Position numbers and translations under genes: made by a program. Under the pieces are notes generated by a model. That model had not been told where the DNA came from, made no database searches, and worked only from the letters and a program-made list of their open reading frames with translations. Positions 32,601 through 41,430 of a stretch of DNA of 64,000 nucleotides are shown one piece after another. The stretch's first letter is position 1, and each line of letters starts with the position of its first letter. The DNA is taken from NCBI RefSeq assembly GCF_032118995.1, contig NC_092669.1, positions 11,332,335 through 11,396,334 of the forward strand, in the 5' to 3' direction. The DNA is from Asterias amurensis. Lineage: Eukaryota; Echinodermata; Asteroidea; Forcipulatida; Asteriidae.

Positions 32601-35600
32601 ACACCCACCAACGGAACCCTCTTCGAATGGAACTACAGACCTAGGAGCCACAGGGGGAGCAACGGGCGGAGAAGAAACAGCAATGGAGGGGTTGATAGCG
32701 GCGATGAATGCCGTGTCAACGGCTGACACGATCAAGATCACAGAAGAGGAGGCCAATCTTGCATGCGAGGTGTACAAAGCCTTATTCAATACAGTCATAC
32801 ACAGTAAACTCAAGGAAATCGAACAGGTGAGGTTTTACAGAAAAAGTTGCTAAGCACAATAAAATTATTCTTACCAGAAAAAAATACCGTCTGTCATATA
32901 CCATCTGTGACGGGTCTCCTGCTAATATTTGCTGAGAAGCAAATTAAAAGCAAGGTTTTCATCTTTAAAAGCGGCTGTATGATGGCCCAATTTGATAGAG
33001 CTGCTTAAGATTAAAAAGTAGCCAAGCATAGTAAAATTACGCTTACTAAAATTTGATAGAGCTGCTTAAGATTAAAAAGTAGCCAAGCATAGTAAAATTA
33101 CGCTTACTAAAATAAGGTTATTATTATAAGACTATTATTATTACTAAGGTTATTATTATAAGACTATTATTATTACAAGTACAATTTGTGACTGTTATCC
33201 TGCTCATTTCTGCTTAGCAGCTCTATGAAGCGTCCTCACTTGCCCAGAAATCAGCGGTAAGCAGAGCGATGAAATCGGAATGGTAATCCTGCGCCGTGGT
33301 TATTCTATGCTGTTCTTACGAGTATTAGTTGTAAACCTGTAACCAATGCTGAACTTTTATTGTGCGTTACAAAGGAAGAAGAATCCGGAGTGTTGAAGCG
33401 TCTGGGTCAAGCTTGCTACAAGATGCTACTGACTGAAACAACATCTCCAGCTAAGACGGAGGAATGCCACAGGTAAGCTGAAGACATTTCCCTAAATACA
33501 ACTCTTACTTTAGTATTCTTTATCCCTGATGCAAATTTGACATCTATTATATCGATGCGGTACCCGCTGCCAAAACATAGGATTCGAACTGCCTCTAGCT
33601 ACTGGGTAATCTCGATAGTCTAGTTGTTAAGACACTGCTCTAGAATTGAGTTCGAATACCTCCCGAGTAATATGCCTGTGATATTTTTTCACTGGACTTG
33701 GGGAAAGTACTGAGTATACAGTGCTAACACACATCGGTGTATGGGTAAAAACCAAAATTAATATAAAACTCTTACTTTCTACTTATGATTGATGGGAGAA
33801 TTTATTCAGGCTTCCGCCTTTGCGACCCCATATCCGATCATGTTCTTCTTCAAGCTCTTTTTTTAAACTTTGACACTGTCGTGGCATTTACTATTTGTTG
33901 TGGGAGGCTGTGGGAAAAGAAGTTACATCTCCTCCCTCTGTTCTTGTTAAGAGTAGGTTTATACAGCTTAAAGGAATGTCCCCTCATCCTGGTATTCCTG
34001 TCCATTTTGAAGAATATTTATGCTATCGACTTTTTCTCGCCCCTTGACCAGTTTAAAGGTTTCAGTCAGGTCACCTCTTAGTCGTCTTTGTTCTAGTGTG
34101 TATAAGTTCAGGGCTTGAAGTCTTTCTGTGTAGGGGAGGCTTTTTAACTGTGGCACCAACGTGGTAGCACTCCTCAGTACTTTTTCGAAATGAGAATGGC
34201 CCGAAATTGGACTGGTGTAAGCTTGTTTGGTACCCGTGCTTTATCCTTCACTTTATTATTGGTTGTTTCCCCCTGCAGCCAGACTATTAATCTCTTGACC
34301 TGTGCCCTCCCGTTGTCCTGCGTCGAAGAGCTGACCCCTGAACCCGGCGTTGGAAGCGTTGCAAGGGCCGGGTTAGTGTACCGTGGGCGCAACATGGAAG
34401 CAGTCTCGAGCATCATGAGGTTCTTGGAGATGCGAGTTGACAGGGTGAGTTTTCTTTTTGTCAGACAAATTTTGCCATCTGAGGTCTTGGTTTCTTATCA
34501 TCCTAAAATTTGTTTTATGATGAGTTTTAATGAATCAATAACTTCACTCGTACTAAGTCCTAAGATTAATTCTTAGTTAGGAAGAGTTTGGGCCTTTGGA
34601 TGGAATGGTTCCTCTAGGTTCCGCATGTTGTAAAGAACCCAAAACACTTATCGCTAAAGGCAGGGGACACTATTGGTAGTTACTCAAAATAATTGTTAGC
34701 ATAAAACCTTACTTGGTAACGAGCGATGGAGACTGTTGATAGTATAAAACAGTGTGAGAAACAGCTCCCTCTGAAGTAACGTAGTTTTTGAGGAAGAAGT
34801 AATTTTCCATGAATTTGATTTTGAGAACTCAGAATTAGATTTTGAGGTCTCAAAGTCAAGATCTGAGAGCACACAACTTCGTGTGATTGAGCTCAAATTT
34901 TCACAGGTTTGTTATTTTATGCATATGTTGAGATACACCAAGTGAGAACACTGGTCTTTGACATTAATTAGTAAAAAGTATGACCACATCCCATTTTAAA
35001 CCCTTACACGGTGCTTAATAAATAGTACTCATTTATTTTAACATAGCTCTGCATACCTGCAATGTGCATGTCATTAAAATGACAAGCACTTTAATTTTTT
35101 TTTTCTTTTTTATCAGGCTGCAGCCGCTAAGAAGTTACGTGTCGTCGAGCAGCTTAACCCTGTTCTGAGCGCCCTCTGTGTCCTATGCAGACGAAGCACG
35201 CACATACGCAGATTGTTAAAAGACACGGTAAGTATTAGTCTGACGCCTTTCTCCCCCTTTAGCCCAAAACTCTGAATTCTACACACCAGTTTCATCCTTA
35301 CTCTTGAAAACTGTTACCAGTAAAGTATTTGTTAGAAAAGCACTGCACCCTGTCACCAAGGCCCTTCTCTCTTCTCCAAGGCCTGGGTTCAAGTCCCTGT
35401 CGTGACACCTGTGTCCTTAAGCAAGACACTTAACCATGAATGCTCCCTCCTTTGCATGGGACGTAAAGCAGTTGGTCCTGTGTGTTGTGTACCGCATGTT
35501 AAAGAACCCAGTGCACTTGTCCAAAAGAGAAGGGTTTTGCCCCAGTGTTCCTGGTTTGATTGGCTGCATAATGCGCCACAGCACTTTGTAAACCATTACA

Positions 35601-37714
35601 TGATGCTATTTAAAAGGAGTAGGTCTCATACTTCAACTGTAGTCCCACTTATATACCTTGCAGAAAAATACAGAATGTTGAAGTGCCTTGAGCGTCACTG
35701 AGTGACGGATACGAGCGCTATCTAAGAAGCCACTATAACTTCTCTTTTTTTGTAACGGTTTCAAATTCTTTATATAACAGGTCCTGCCGCCTCTTAAGAA
35801 AGACGAAGCCTGCCACTTGCCAGAAGAAGGATGCAGAATCCGTAATAAGTTGGTTCGACTCATGACCAACCACTCCACCGATATAAAAGAAGTTGTCGCC
35901 GATTTCCTCTTCATACTGTGCAAAGAGTCAGGTAAGAACAATTGTTGTTAATCAAAGCAATGGTTGGTGCTCGCACGACCCCCACCGGTGTTACAAGACT
36001 GCTGGGATTGGCTGATGAGCTTGTTAGCTCAATCCCCTTGGCAAAATTTCATGGCTCTGCTTACCGTAAGCAAAGAATCCAGCAGTAAGCAGAACCATGA
36101 AACTCGGCCGTGATCTCGGCCATGATCTCATCCAAGACTGCTGGGATGGGTTATTTTAAGTACCATGAGAAAGAATGACCGTACAACCTCCTTTCTTCAA
36201 TTGCAGTGACAAAGCTCATCAAGTACACAGGTTATGGTAACGCGGCAGGGATGTTGGCAAGGCGTGGTCTACTGGCTGGTGGTCATGGCAACACGGACTA
36301 CAGCCCCGATGAAGAGGATAGCGATACAGAAGAGTATAAGGACGTCAGGAATGAGTAAGTGTGACTAGAGCCCAATTTCAAAGCGCTGCTTAACGATAAG
36401 CATTTTTCCGTGCTTACTGAGACAGACAAATTTGAGTACTAGAGAGGAGCGAGAGCATGAGGCTGTTAGAGTAAAGCCGGGTTCGTACTTTCTGCAAAAT
36501 GTGTAAATCTCTTGCGAAACATTCACAGCACAAACAGGGCTGTGACGTTGAAATTCGTATCGCATTTGCAGGAAGTATGAACACACAAAATGTATGCACA
36601 CAAAATGGGCCAATTTAACCCTGACCTTTTTTTTGTTCTGTGTGTGTAGAGTGAATCCAGTGACTGGCCGTGTCGAGTCTGAACGACCCAACCCAATGGA
36701 AGGCATGACGGACGAGCAGAAGGAGGTAGCCGCTGTGGAGCTGGCTAATATGATCCATAGAATCACAAGGTAACATAATACTAACATAGCATCTAGTAGT
36801 CTGGGACCCAGACTAGAAGGTCAAAGGTCATATCTTGGTAATATGATCCACAGAATAGACTGTTCCATTAGGCTCCGCCCACGACGCACATGTTAACAAC
36901 AACACGTGAGCCTCTCCAATGCCTTTCTGTACAACTCTGCCGCGCGCGCAAAGCAAACGCGCACGCATGTCGGACCTTCGATGCGTTGTGATTGGTCAAT
37001 ACGTATAGGGGCGGAGCTTAATGGATCGGTCTTTTACCAGGTAACATCACTGAGTGAGGGATATGAGCGCTAATAAAAAGCTACTACTATTATTGTACTA
37101 TCATAATACCTAGTAGGTCTTGGAACATTTAAGACCGACAAGTCCAAACGACACGTAAAATGCCCTCTATGACCACCAAGAGAGGATACAAAAGCAGTTG
37201 GGCATTGGCCATGGCCCCGGGCCTAATATCACAAAGCCTGTAAGCACACAAAATTGCTGAGCACAGAAAAGTATTGCTTAGAAGAAAGAGGTAACCAGCC
37301 AAATTTACATTAAGTTTATACTGTCATGACTGGTGCTCCACTTAATTTTTGCTTAGCACAACAATTCGTCAAGCAGTATTTTCTGCTTTATAACAGTTTT
37401 ATGAAATTAATTGGTCATGATCACTAGTCTGAAGAAGCTTCTAGCTTAGGAGTGCAATGTTAGTAAAATGTTACGTAGGTAACATCAACATTATTTTTGT
37501 ATTAAAAATCGCAAACATCAAATTTGAAACTCATATTTTTGTCTTCTTGGGTTTTTTTTTCTCGTTTTTTTTTTCCCGGAGCAGGGAAGGCGTGATTCAA
37601 CCAATGTCAGTGTCTGATGATGGCAAACTTATTCCGATGATGGACATCGTTCAGAAGGCTGCGATGCAACCCTTGAGAGAAGAGGCTTCAGATGATGATG
37701 ACGCTATTGCTTAA
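26626..37714 (+). CDS. RIC8: RIC8 (synembryn), G-alpha chaperone/exchange factor, complete
   Basis: Fourteen coding exons: 26626-26715, 27191-27238, 28175-28370, 30587-30656, 31363-31444, 32107-32159, 32526-32826, 33375-33472, 34279-34444, 35117-35227, 35781-35931, 36207-36354, 36650-36769, 37585-37714. They total 1764 nt (587 aa; human RIC8A is about 530). Family blocks in order are the N-terminal [119 protein letters not shown] and the C-terminal VIQPMSVS. An acidic stretch with Ser/Thr ([13 protein letters not shown]) matches the CK2-phosphorylated region of Ric-8A. The protein is an armadillo/HEAT-like cytosolic factor that folds G-alpha subunits and promotes their nucleotide exchange. 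Exon 7 has an extra Thr/Gly/Ala-rich insert ([17 protein letters not shown]). A vs B paralogue cannot be assigned by eye. Confidence 0.95.
26822..26965 (-). repeat. Family K repeat, diverged copy in RIC8 intron 1
   Basis: 'aaagggcaaggccac', 'aaagggcatttcc', 'gaccaggggcaaatgagg' and 'cttccgtgg' follow the same order as the 18558-18735 copy. Confidence 0.45.
27289..27395 (+). mobile_element. MITE family A, internally deleted 107-bp derivative
   Basis: TTAA (27285-27288 and 27396-27399) brackets both terminal inverted repeats. Everything between 'tctcaacatatg' and 'ataattattttgag' is gone. It is effectively just the ends, and lies in RIC8 intron 2. Confidence 0.85.
27436..27705 (+). repeat. SINE-1, 5'-truncated copy
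   Basis: 'gagctgagaaagattt...ttgcccaatgac...taaagcgcatgaa...gtgaaatgggctttataaaaa' matches the 3' part of the SINE at 29786-30535. Confidence 0.6.
27745..28008 (-). repeat. tRNA-derived SINE, RIC8 intron 2
   Basis: On the minus strand, 'ggcacggttggcttgtgcg' starts a tRNA-like head, with 'cccggttcgattcccggcc' (B box) about 45 bases on. A unique body follows. The forward strand shows this as 'ggccgggaatcgaaccgggg' at about 27938-27957. Confidence 0.7.
28405..28783 (+). mobile_element. MITE family A copy, RIC8 intron 3
   Basis: The body and right terminus ('ccaatagtgtccactgcct') are intact. The left terminus is eroded ('ggctgtgtacactattgg'). The left end starts about 35 bases after the exon 3 donor. 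Confidence 0.8.
28795..28978. mobile_element. Palindromic family C, inserted in a family A terminus
   Basis: It begins GGGTCGATTTC, ends GAAATCGACCC and is flanked by CTG (28792-28794 and 28979-28981). The flanks rejoin as 'ggcactggacacctttggtaatt', the start of a family A element, so this insertion is younger than that A copy. Multiple 'ggactagtcctaac'-type blocks fill the interior. Confidence 0.8.
28979..29640 (+). mobile_element. MITE family A copy interrupted by family E
   Basis: The A-family left part occupies 28979-29152 and the right part 29524-29640. A complete family E element (29153-29523) lies between them, inserted at a TTAA. The right terminus of the host copy is eroded. Confidence 0.75.
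29153..29523 (+). mobile_element. MITE family E, full-length, flanked by TTAA
   Basis: AGCCATTGGACCCTTTTGG at the left and CCGAAAGGGTCCAATGGCT at the right form inverted termini. TTAA lies at 29149-29152 and 29524-29527. The 371-bp body has a 'ttcttgttaacgagaattt' inner palindrome. It is non-coding. Confidence 0.85.
29786..30535 (+). repeat. tRNA-derived SINE-1 split by a foldback MITE
   Basis: The head 'ttgcggccgagtggttaa' (Ser/Leu-tRNA-like A box) ends at 29808. It resumes at 30193 as 'gagcatcaaattcaag', then 'gtgggttcgaatcccggtcgtgac' (B box) and a body with 'gtccttgagcaagatacttta'. The tail is 'gtgaaatgcgctatataagaa' plus an ATT-rich run. A family B element (29809-30188) is inserted at the TTAA. 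A reverse copy without the insertion is at 54268-54597. Confidence 0.85.
29809..30188. mobile_element. Foldback MITE family B, copy 2, inside a SINE
   Basis: This 380-bp palindrome starts AGGAACACGTTGCC and ends with its complement. TTAA is at 29805-29808 and 30189-30192. Removing the element plus one TTAA restores the tRNA-like head, so TTAA is a genuine target duplication. Confidence 0.92.
30820..31080 (-). repeat. Diverged SINE relative, RIC8 intron 4
   Basis: 'gaaaaattgacttgaaccaaagacct' and 'tttgtcaatatctttttagggggtgcc' parallel 'tttggattgaaccaacgtcct' and 'ttgtcaatatctttgttcaggggttgc' at 16187-16400. The promoter boxes are eroded. Confidence 0.45.
31453..31819. mobile_element. Foldback MITE family B, copy 3, beside RIC8 exon 5 donor
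   Basis: A diverged palindrome ('gaacacgttgctttggatcg' to 'cgatccaaggcaacgtgttcct') with TTAA at 31820-31823 on the right and an eroded left flank. Its left end begins about eight bases after the GT of exon 5 (31445-31446). The arms have more mismatches than other copies, which suggests greater age. Confidence 0.8.
31873..32012. repeat. Palindromic family H (GCCGTAGCTGTAGC), copy 1
   Basis: The arms 'cagctacggctacag' and 'ctagccatagccgtagctgtagctg' pair, and the right end is 'tttcggacacggcc'. The matching copy at 60852-60985 begins 'ggccatgtccgaaa' and ends 'tttggacacggcc', which defines GGCCGTGTCC-type inverted termini. Confidence 0.65.
32991..33177. repeat. Two consecutive exact tandem duplications inside a palindromic repeat
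   Basis: A 61-base unit ('tttgatagagctgcttaag...cgcttactaaaa') is repeated perfectly at 32991 and 33052. It is directly followed by a ~32-base unit ('taaggttattattataagac...') repeated twice. Perfect identity means recent events. The host repeat is of the GCCCAATTT/GCTGCTTAAG family, in RIC8 intron 7. Confidence 0.85.
33510..33765 (+). repeat. tRNA-like SINE, copy in RIC8 intron 8
   Basis: It has the same order as 19313-19560: 'tattctttatccctgatgc', antisense 'ggattcgaactgcctctagct', 'gatagtctagttgttaag', 'gagttcgaatacc' and the tail ending 'gtgtatgggtaaaaacc'. The B-box region has a small deletion relative to the other copy. Confidence 0.7.
33788..34192 (-). mobile_element. 3' fragment of a LINE (non-LTR) ORF2, RIC8 intron 8
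   Basis: On the minus strand, 34192 to about 33968 reads [19 protein letters not shown], then [20 protein letters not shown] and GDL. This is the conserved post-reverse-transcriptase segment of CR1/jockey-group LINEs. The frame then shifts by one near 33970 and continues [20 protein letters not shown] and [13 protein letters not shown], ending in a stop near the left boundary. It is a dead 5'-truncated copy of about 400 bp, antisense to RIC8. No other LINE coding sequence was found in the window. Confidence 0.8.
34657..34966 (-). repeat. MITE family A copy, RIC8 intron 9
   Basis: It starts 'taaaggcaggggacactattgg' and ends near 'ggtctttgacattaatta'. It lacks the full right terminus and the 'cacgaagttgtg' part is shortened. 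Confidence 0.7.
35360..35745 (+). repeat. tRNA-related SINE, fullest forward copy, RIC8 intron 10
   Basis: 'gcctgggttcaagtccctgtcgtgac' (B-box-like) is followed by 'gtccttaagcaagacacttaacc' and 'aaagaacccagtgcacttgtcc'. The tail is 'gagcgtcactgagtgacgga' with 'gagcgctat'. It ends 35 bases before the exon 11 acceptor. The tail with 'gcgctat' recalls the shared 3' tails of many deuterostome SINEs. Confidence 0.7.
36857..37032 (-). mobile_element. TIR element family F, copy 2, RIC8 intron 13
   Basis: 'agactgttccattaggctcc' at the left and 'ggagcttaatggatcggtct' at the right are inverted termini. The interior matches the reverse complement of 9750-9940 ('gcgcgcgc', 'gcatgtcggacctt', 'gtgattggtcaat'). 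Confidence 0.75.
37210..37412. repeat. GCCCAATTT-type palindromic element, RIC8 intron 13
   Basis: 'gggcctaatatcacaaagcctgtaagcac' is paired with 'agcagtattttctgctttataacagttttatgaaatta'. It is a diverged member. Confidence 0.5.
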
Positions 37715-37749
37715 AGGAGCACTCCGAAAGGATTAATAAATAATGCAGT

Positions 37750-38005
37750 AGACTCTTGTTATATCAATATCGCTGGGACTGGCCAAATTAATACCTCTTT
37801 ATAACAGGAACGTTGTTATAAGAGGACAGTAAAACAAAGAAACACAAATCAGAAATTAGAGTCAAGAATTCAAAATGTACCCTTTACAAGCAGAACCTCT
37901 TGATAACAGTGCTCTGTTTTACTAGGGTTGACAGCCTTTAGACTCTTGATATAACAAGGTCATGGGGCTGGTCAATTAGTTACCTCTTTATAACAGGAAT
38001 GTTAA
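37750..38005 (+). repeat. Duplicated 'agactcttgatataac' units with a palindrome landed at one end
   Basis: 'gactcttgttatatca...gctgg.actggcca.attaatacctctttataacagga' (from 37750) recurs from 37936 as 'gactcttgatataac...ctggtcaattagttacctctttataacagga'. Family B inserted directly after the second unit. Confidence 0.65.
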
Positions 38006-38387
38006 AGGAACACGTTGCCTTGGATCGGTCGAGTTGGTCTTTGAAAAGCGTTTGTAACCGTTTTTTATAAAATGCATATGGGTAGAAAGATGTTGTAAAA
38101 GTAGAATACAATGATCCACACAAACATGCCTCGAAATTGCGTGGTTTTCCTTTTACCTCGTCGACTAACACGTCGGCCATTTATGGGGGTCAAAATTTTG
38201 ACTCCCATAAATGGCCGACCATGTTAGTTCGCACAGTAGAAGGAAAACCACGCAATTTCGAGACAAACTTGTGTGGATCATTGTATTCTACTTTTAAAAC
38301 ATCTTTCCAACCATATGCATTTTATAAAAAACGGTTACAAACGCTTTTGTTTTGACCAACTCGTCCGATCCAAGGCAACGTGTTCCT
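38006..38387. mobile_element. Foldback MITE family B, copy 4, in likely RIC8 3' UTR
   Basis: A 382-bp near-perfect palindrome with TTAA at 38002-38005 and 38388-38391. The right TTAA is also the left TTAA of a family A element starting at 38392, so B landed in A's target site. Confidence 0.9.
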
Positions 38388-38391
38388 TTAA

Positions 38392-38600
38392 AGACAGTGG
38401 ACACCATTGGTAATTGTCTAAGACCAGTCTTCTCACTCGGTGTATCCCAACATATGCATAAAATAACAAACCTGTGAAAATTTTAACTCAATCAGTCGTC
38501 GAAGTTGCACAAGAAAAGTGGAAGAACAGATACCCTTGTCGCACAAGTTGTGTGCTTTCAGTCGCTTGAATTTCGAGACCTCGGCTTCGGCTAGAAATGT
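38392..38600 (+). mobile_element. MITE family A, right-truncated copy abutting family B
   Basis: It starts agacagtggacaccattgg immediately after TTAA 38388-38391. It continues through 'gtcgaagttgc' and stops after 'gatttcgagacctc', where family K sequence begins. Confidence 0.7.
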
Positions 38601-38985
38601 GGTTTGTACCCGCTAAATGCTCATAAAAACCCTATGAGAAAACTGTAAATTTCTACTGGAGCATTTTAAGGGCAACAAGGCAATGACCAGGGCCCAATTT
38701 CATAGAGGTGCTTAAGCAAAAAATTCTGCTTAAGCAAAAAATTTCCTTGCTTAGTAAAATCAGATTATCGGCAAAGACCCCACTTAATTGTTATGCTAAG
38801 TAAACAACAGCTAAATACCAGTCACAAGCAATGTTCATGGCATGAAATTTTTGCCAGTAACATGTGTAAAATAAGCCAGCTATTTTCGTGCTTAAGCAAA
38901 TTTTGTGCTTAAGCAGCTCTATGAAATTGGGCCCAGGGGGCATGGGGGCAATTGCGTCTGTTGCCTCCGTGAGGTGTTGCCATGG
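38601..38985 (-). repeat. Family K repeat split by a palindromic MITE
   Basis: 'ctactggagcattttaagggc...aaggcaatgaccagg' is interrupted at 38692 and continues after 38937 with 'gggcatgggggcaattgcg...gttgcctccgtgagg'. This is collinear with the uninterrupted copy at 18558-18735. Confidence 0.75.
38692..38932. mobile_element. GCCCAATTTC palindromic MITE with a defined target duplication
   Basis: The ends GCCCAATTTCATAGAG and CTCTATGAAATTGGGC form the termini. CCAGG is present on both sides (38687-38691 and 38933-38937). With termini read as GGCCC...GGGCC the duplication becomes CAG. Excision in silico gives exactly the sequence of the empty repeat at 18558-18735. Confidence 0.85.
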
Positions 38986-39354
38986 AGTACCCTGTCATGT
39001 GTTTTTGTGATCATGAAAACTAACACTGAGCGCTAGGGAAACAACTCTCTTGCCCACTTTTCAAAAAGAAAGCATTCAGAAAAGATATAATTCAATTACA
39101 TTATTTTTATTGATTGCAATCAATTACACATGTAAAAGCACCTGTTGAATGCTTTGAAAATGCTTAATCAAAATCATGTACACACCACACATTCTATCAT
39201 CAGTACATTTTGTAAAGTTCATGTAATATTTTTTGCACTTGAGAAAAAAAGATAATTCATTGTACTACATGTAAGTGATGTTTGAAGCTTTGAGTTCATC
39301 GTTTATTTTTTAATTATCAGCTAGGTCTTTTATAAGAAGTTCAACTCATTACCG

Positions 39355-39570
39355 TTCCTACTGTCTATTCGGTTCAATACCATCGATTATTTGTGAAAGA
39401 TATTTTGCAAGTCATGACATGTCTTGAATGCATCTGGACAGTACATAGTCAACCCTCCTACTGTCTGACCGTTCACTGCAATACACTGGTTTTGAATGAT
39501 ATTTTGCAACATGTCTTGTGTTTAATGCATCTACACAGTACACAGTTAACCCTCCTACTGTCTGACCATT
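39355..39570 (+). repeat. ~105-bp tandem duplication with 'cctcctactgtctgaccg'
   Basis: 'gatattttgcaa', 'catgtcttg', 'atgcatct..acagtaca.agt.aaccctcctactgtctgacc' occur twice. Single related units are at 27105-27150 (RIC8 intron 1) and, inverted, at 56635-56690 (after THYN1). Confidence 0.65.
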
Positions 39571-39877
39571 TATGAGCATCCTCTAGCTTATTAAAGATAA
39601 ACTATGCTAGCCTGCAATTATAAATAGTTATTTTGTGTGTCTATTAGTTGGTGAATGCATACACAGTACGCATAAACACAATACACAGTTTACTTCTGGG
39701 TGAAGTTGTGCCACCATACAATTTACTGGAAATTGTGTCCGGAGGGCTGTTTTGAGCTTTAACCTTCATGTGGCAGCTCTTTTTCAGTTTGTTTTCGTGA
39801 CTATTTATTTATTCTTTTATCTGTAAAAGTAAGATATAATACATGTGTGTACATGTAATGCAATGTGACCGTTGAAC

Positions 39878-39883
39878 AATAAA
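39878..39883 (+). terminator. RIC8: Likely poly(A) signal of RIC8
   Basis: AATAAA in 'gttgaacaataaatg' is followed within 30 bases by a GT-rich element. It is the best polyadenylation context between RIC8 and the next, opposite-strand gene. Confidence 0.45.
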
Positions 39884-40481
39884 TGTATACAAACCATCAT
39901 CTTTGTTGTATTAATTTGGTTTAAAGTTTTGTGTATTTCATTATCCCAGCTTGCTGCAAATGTCAGTTAAAATATAAAATCTTACAAAATGTTGTGGGTT
40001 TGTTTTTGTCTGTTTGCCGATTTCAGTAGGGCCTACATTTAAAAAAATATTGATTTTGATTTTAAACCTTCGAGAAAGACTGCTAGGGTCGAAACGTCGG
40101 GCCATTATCTATTTTTTGCGTTTATCCAATCGTATGTCCTTTTGGTTGCTAAGCAGTTTACAACAGCTAATTATATTTGTTTCAAATACTATTGGCGAAT
40201 CATGAGCCAAAGGCATGCTTTTGAAAAAAATGAGCGCAAAAACCTCCTGCATATGACGTCACCAGCTAAAAATATTGCACTCGCTGGGGTTGAGAGGCCC
40301 AGCCAGCCACTGGATTGGCGTTTAGCTACTATTTCCACCTCCATGGCTAGACTTATTGGTCTCTATCGTTATCCGCAAGGCTTTCATGTTTATGGAGATT
40401 CACAGTCAAATCCGACGTACATAAAAAAAAACAATGCCTGTCGTTCCAATGTAAGAATCTAAGGGATCTCGTGTTGGTTTG

Positions 40482-40712
40482 CAGTCTAGAACATTCACTC
40501 GGCCCCAGCGGCCATCAAGGACCGCGGGGATGGGCTAATCGTTGCACAGATTCTTGTTCAGGAAGTACGTCATGCGTACAGTGCATATGAATATGGTGCT
40601 GTGTGAGTGTGATGCATGATGGGTTGCGCACTATAAAGCAATGACAGTGCATAATACGTTTGCCCATCCCAGCGCCTTTGGCAAGGCGCTGGGGACGAGC
40701 GAATCTAGAACA
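40482..40712. repeat. TIR element (CTAGAACATTCACTCGGCCCC)
   Basis: 'tctagaacattcactcggcc' with 'ccagcg' is paired with 'cgctggggacgagcgaatctaga' about 200 bases on, giving roughly 30-bp imperfect inverted termini. One copy is in the window. Confidence 0.6.
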
Positions 40713-41139
40713 CTGCGTAATAGAAATGCGCCCTCAAGTGTTGACATGTTGAGCCACGTTTCCTCCTGGCGTTTTTTCAAAGACCGCGCTCTGATCGACC
40801 TCAAAGTTTTGCCAGAAAGTGACAGTAGCAAATTGGTGTTCAGTTTGTGGATGTGAAAAGTAAGTAACCTTTCCATGTTTCCATGTTTTATTGCTGAAGA
40901 TTACCCGTGTTACAGAACTTTAGTGTGTAAAATCGTTGCTTTTTGCCACCACGTGTTCTTGGCCTTCAACCAGTCTGGTGCCTTGTGCGTGCACGTTTAG
41001 CTAAACCCGTGCGCATTCAGGTTACCGCTCGTGTACGTTATAGGTCGAGTTGAATTTTGTTCTGTTCTAGATCGGACACAGTCAAGTATTGTATTTCATC
41101 TGTTTGTAATAATACGGCCAGTGTTCTAGGACCGTATTC

Positions 41140-41430
41140 TAACTTGGTGTGTTTGCACACACAAAAAATAACCAATCTGTGAAAATTTTGACTCATGGAC
41201 GTCGAAGTTGCAAGAGAATAATGAAAGAAAAACAGCCTTAGTTGCACATTAATTTGTGTGCTTTCAGATGCATATTTGAAGTTTTTAGACCAGAAGTTGA
41301 GATTACCTTATTCAAATACTTTAGAGGGTGCCGTTTCTCACAGTTTTATAATACCAACAGCTCTTCATTGCTCGTTACCAGAAGTGATGCAAATAATATT
41401 CATTTTTAGTAATTACCAACAGTGTCCATC
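41140..41430 (+). repeat. MITE family A, diverged copy
   Basis: 'ctaacttggtgtgttt', 'aaataaccaatctgtgaaaatttt', 'gtcgaagttgcaagagaataatg', 'gccgtttctcac' and 'gctcgttacca' keep the family order. The termini are eroded. Confidence 0.6.

Larger units (their letters stand above)
37715..39883 (+). other. Probable RIC8 3' UTR
   Basis: No exon of another gene occurs here. An early AATAAA sits at 37735-37740. The better-placed AATAAA at 39878-39883 is followed by a GT-rich stretch ('ttgttgtattaatttggttt'). If the distal site is used, the UTR includes a complete 382-bp palindrome and other repeats. Confidence 0.5.
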
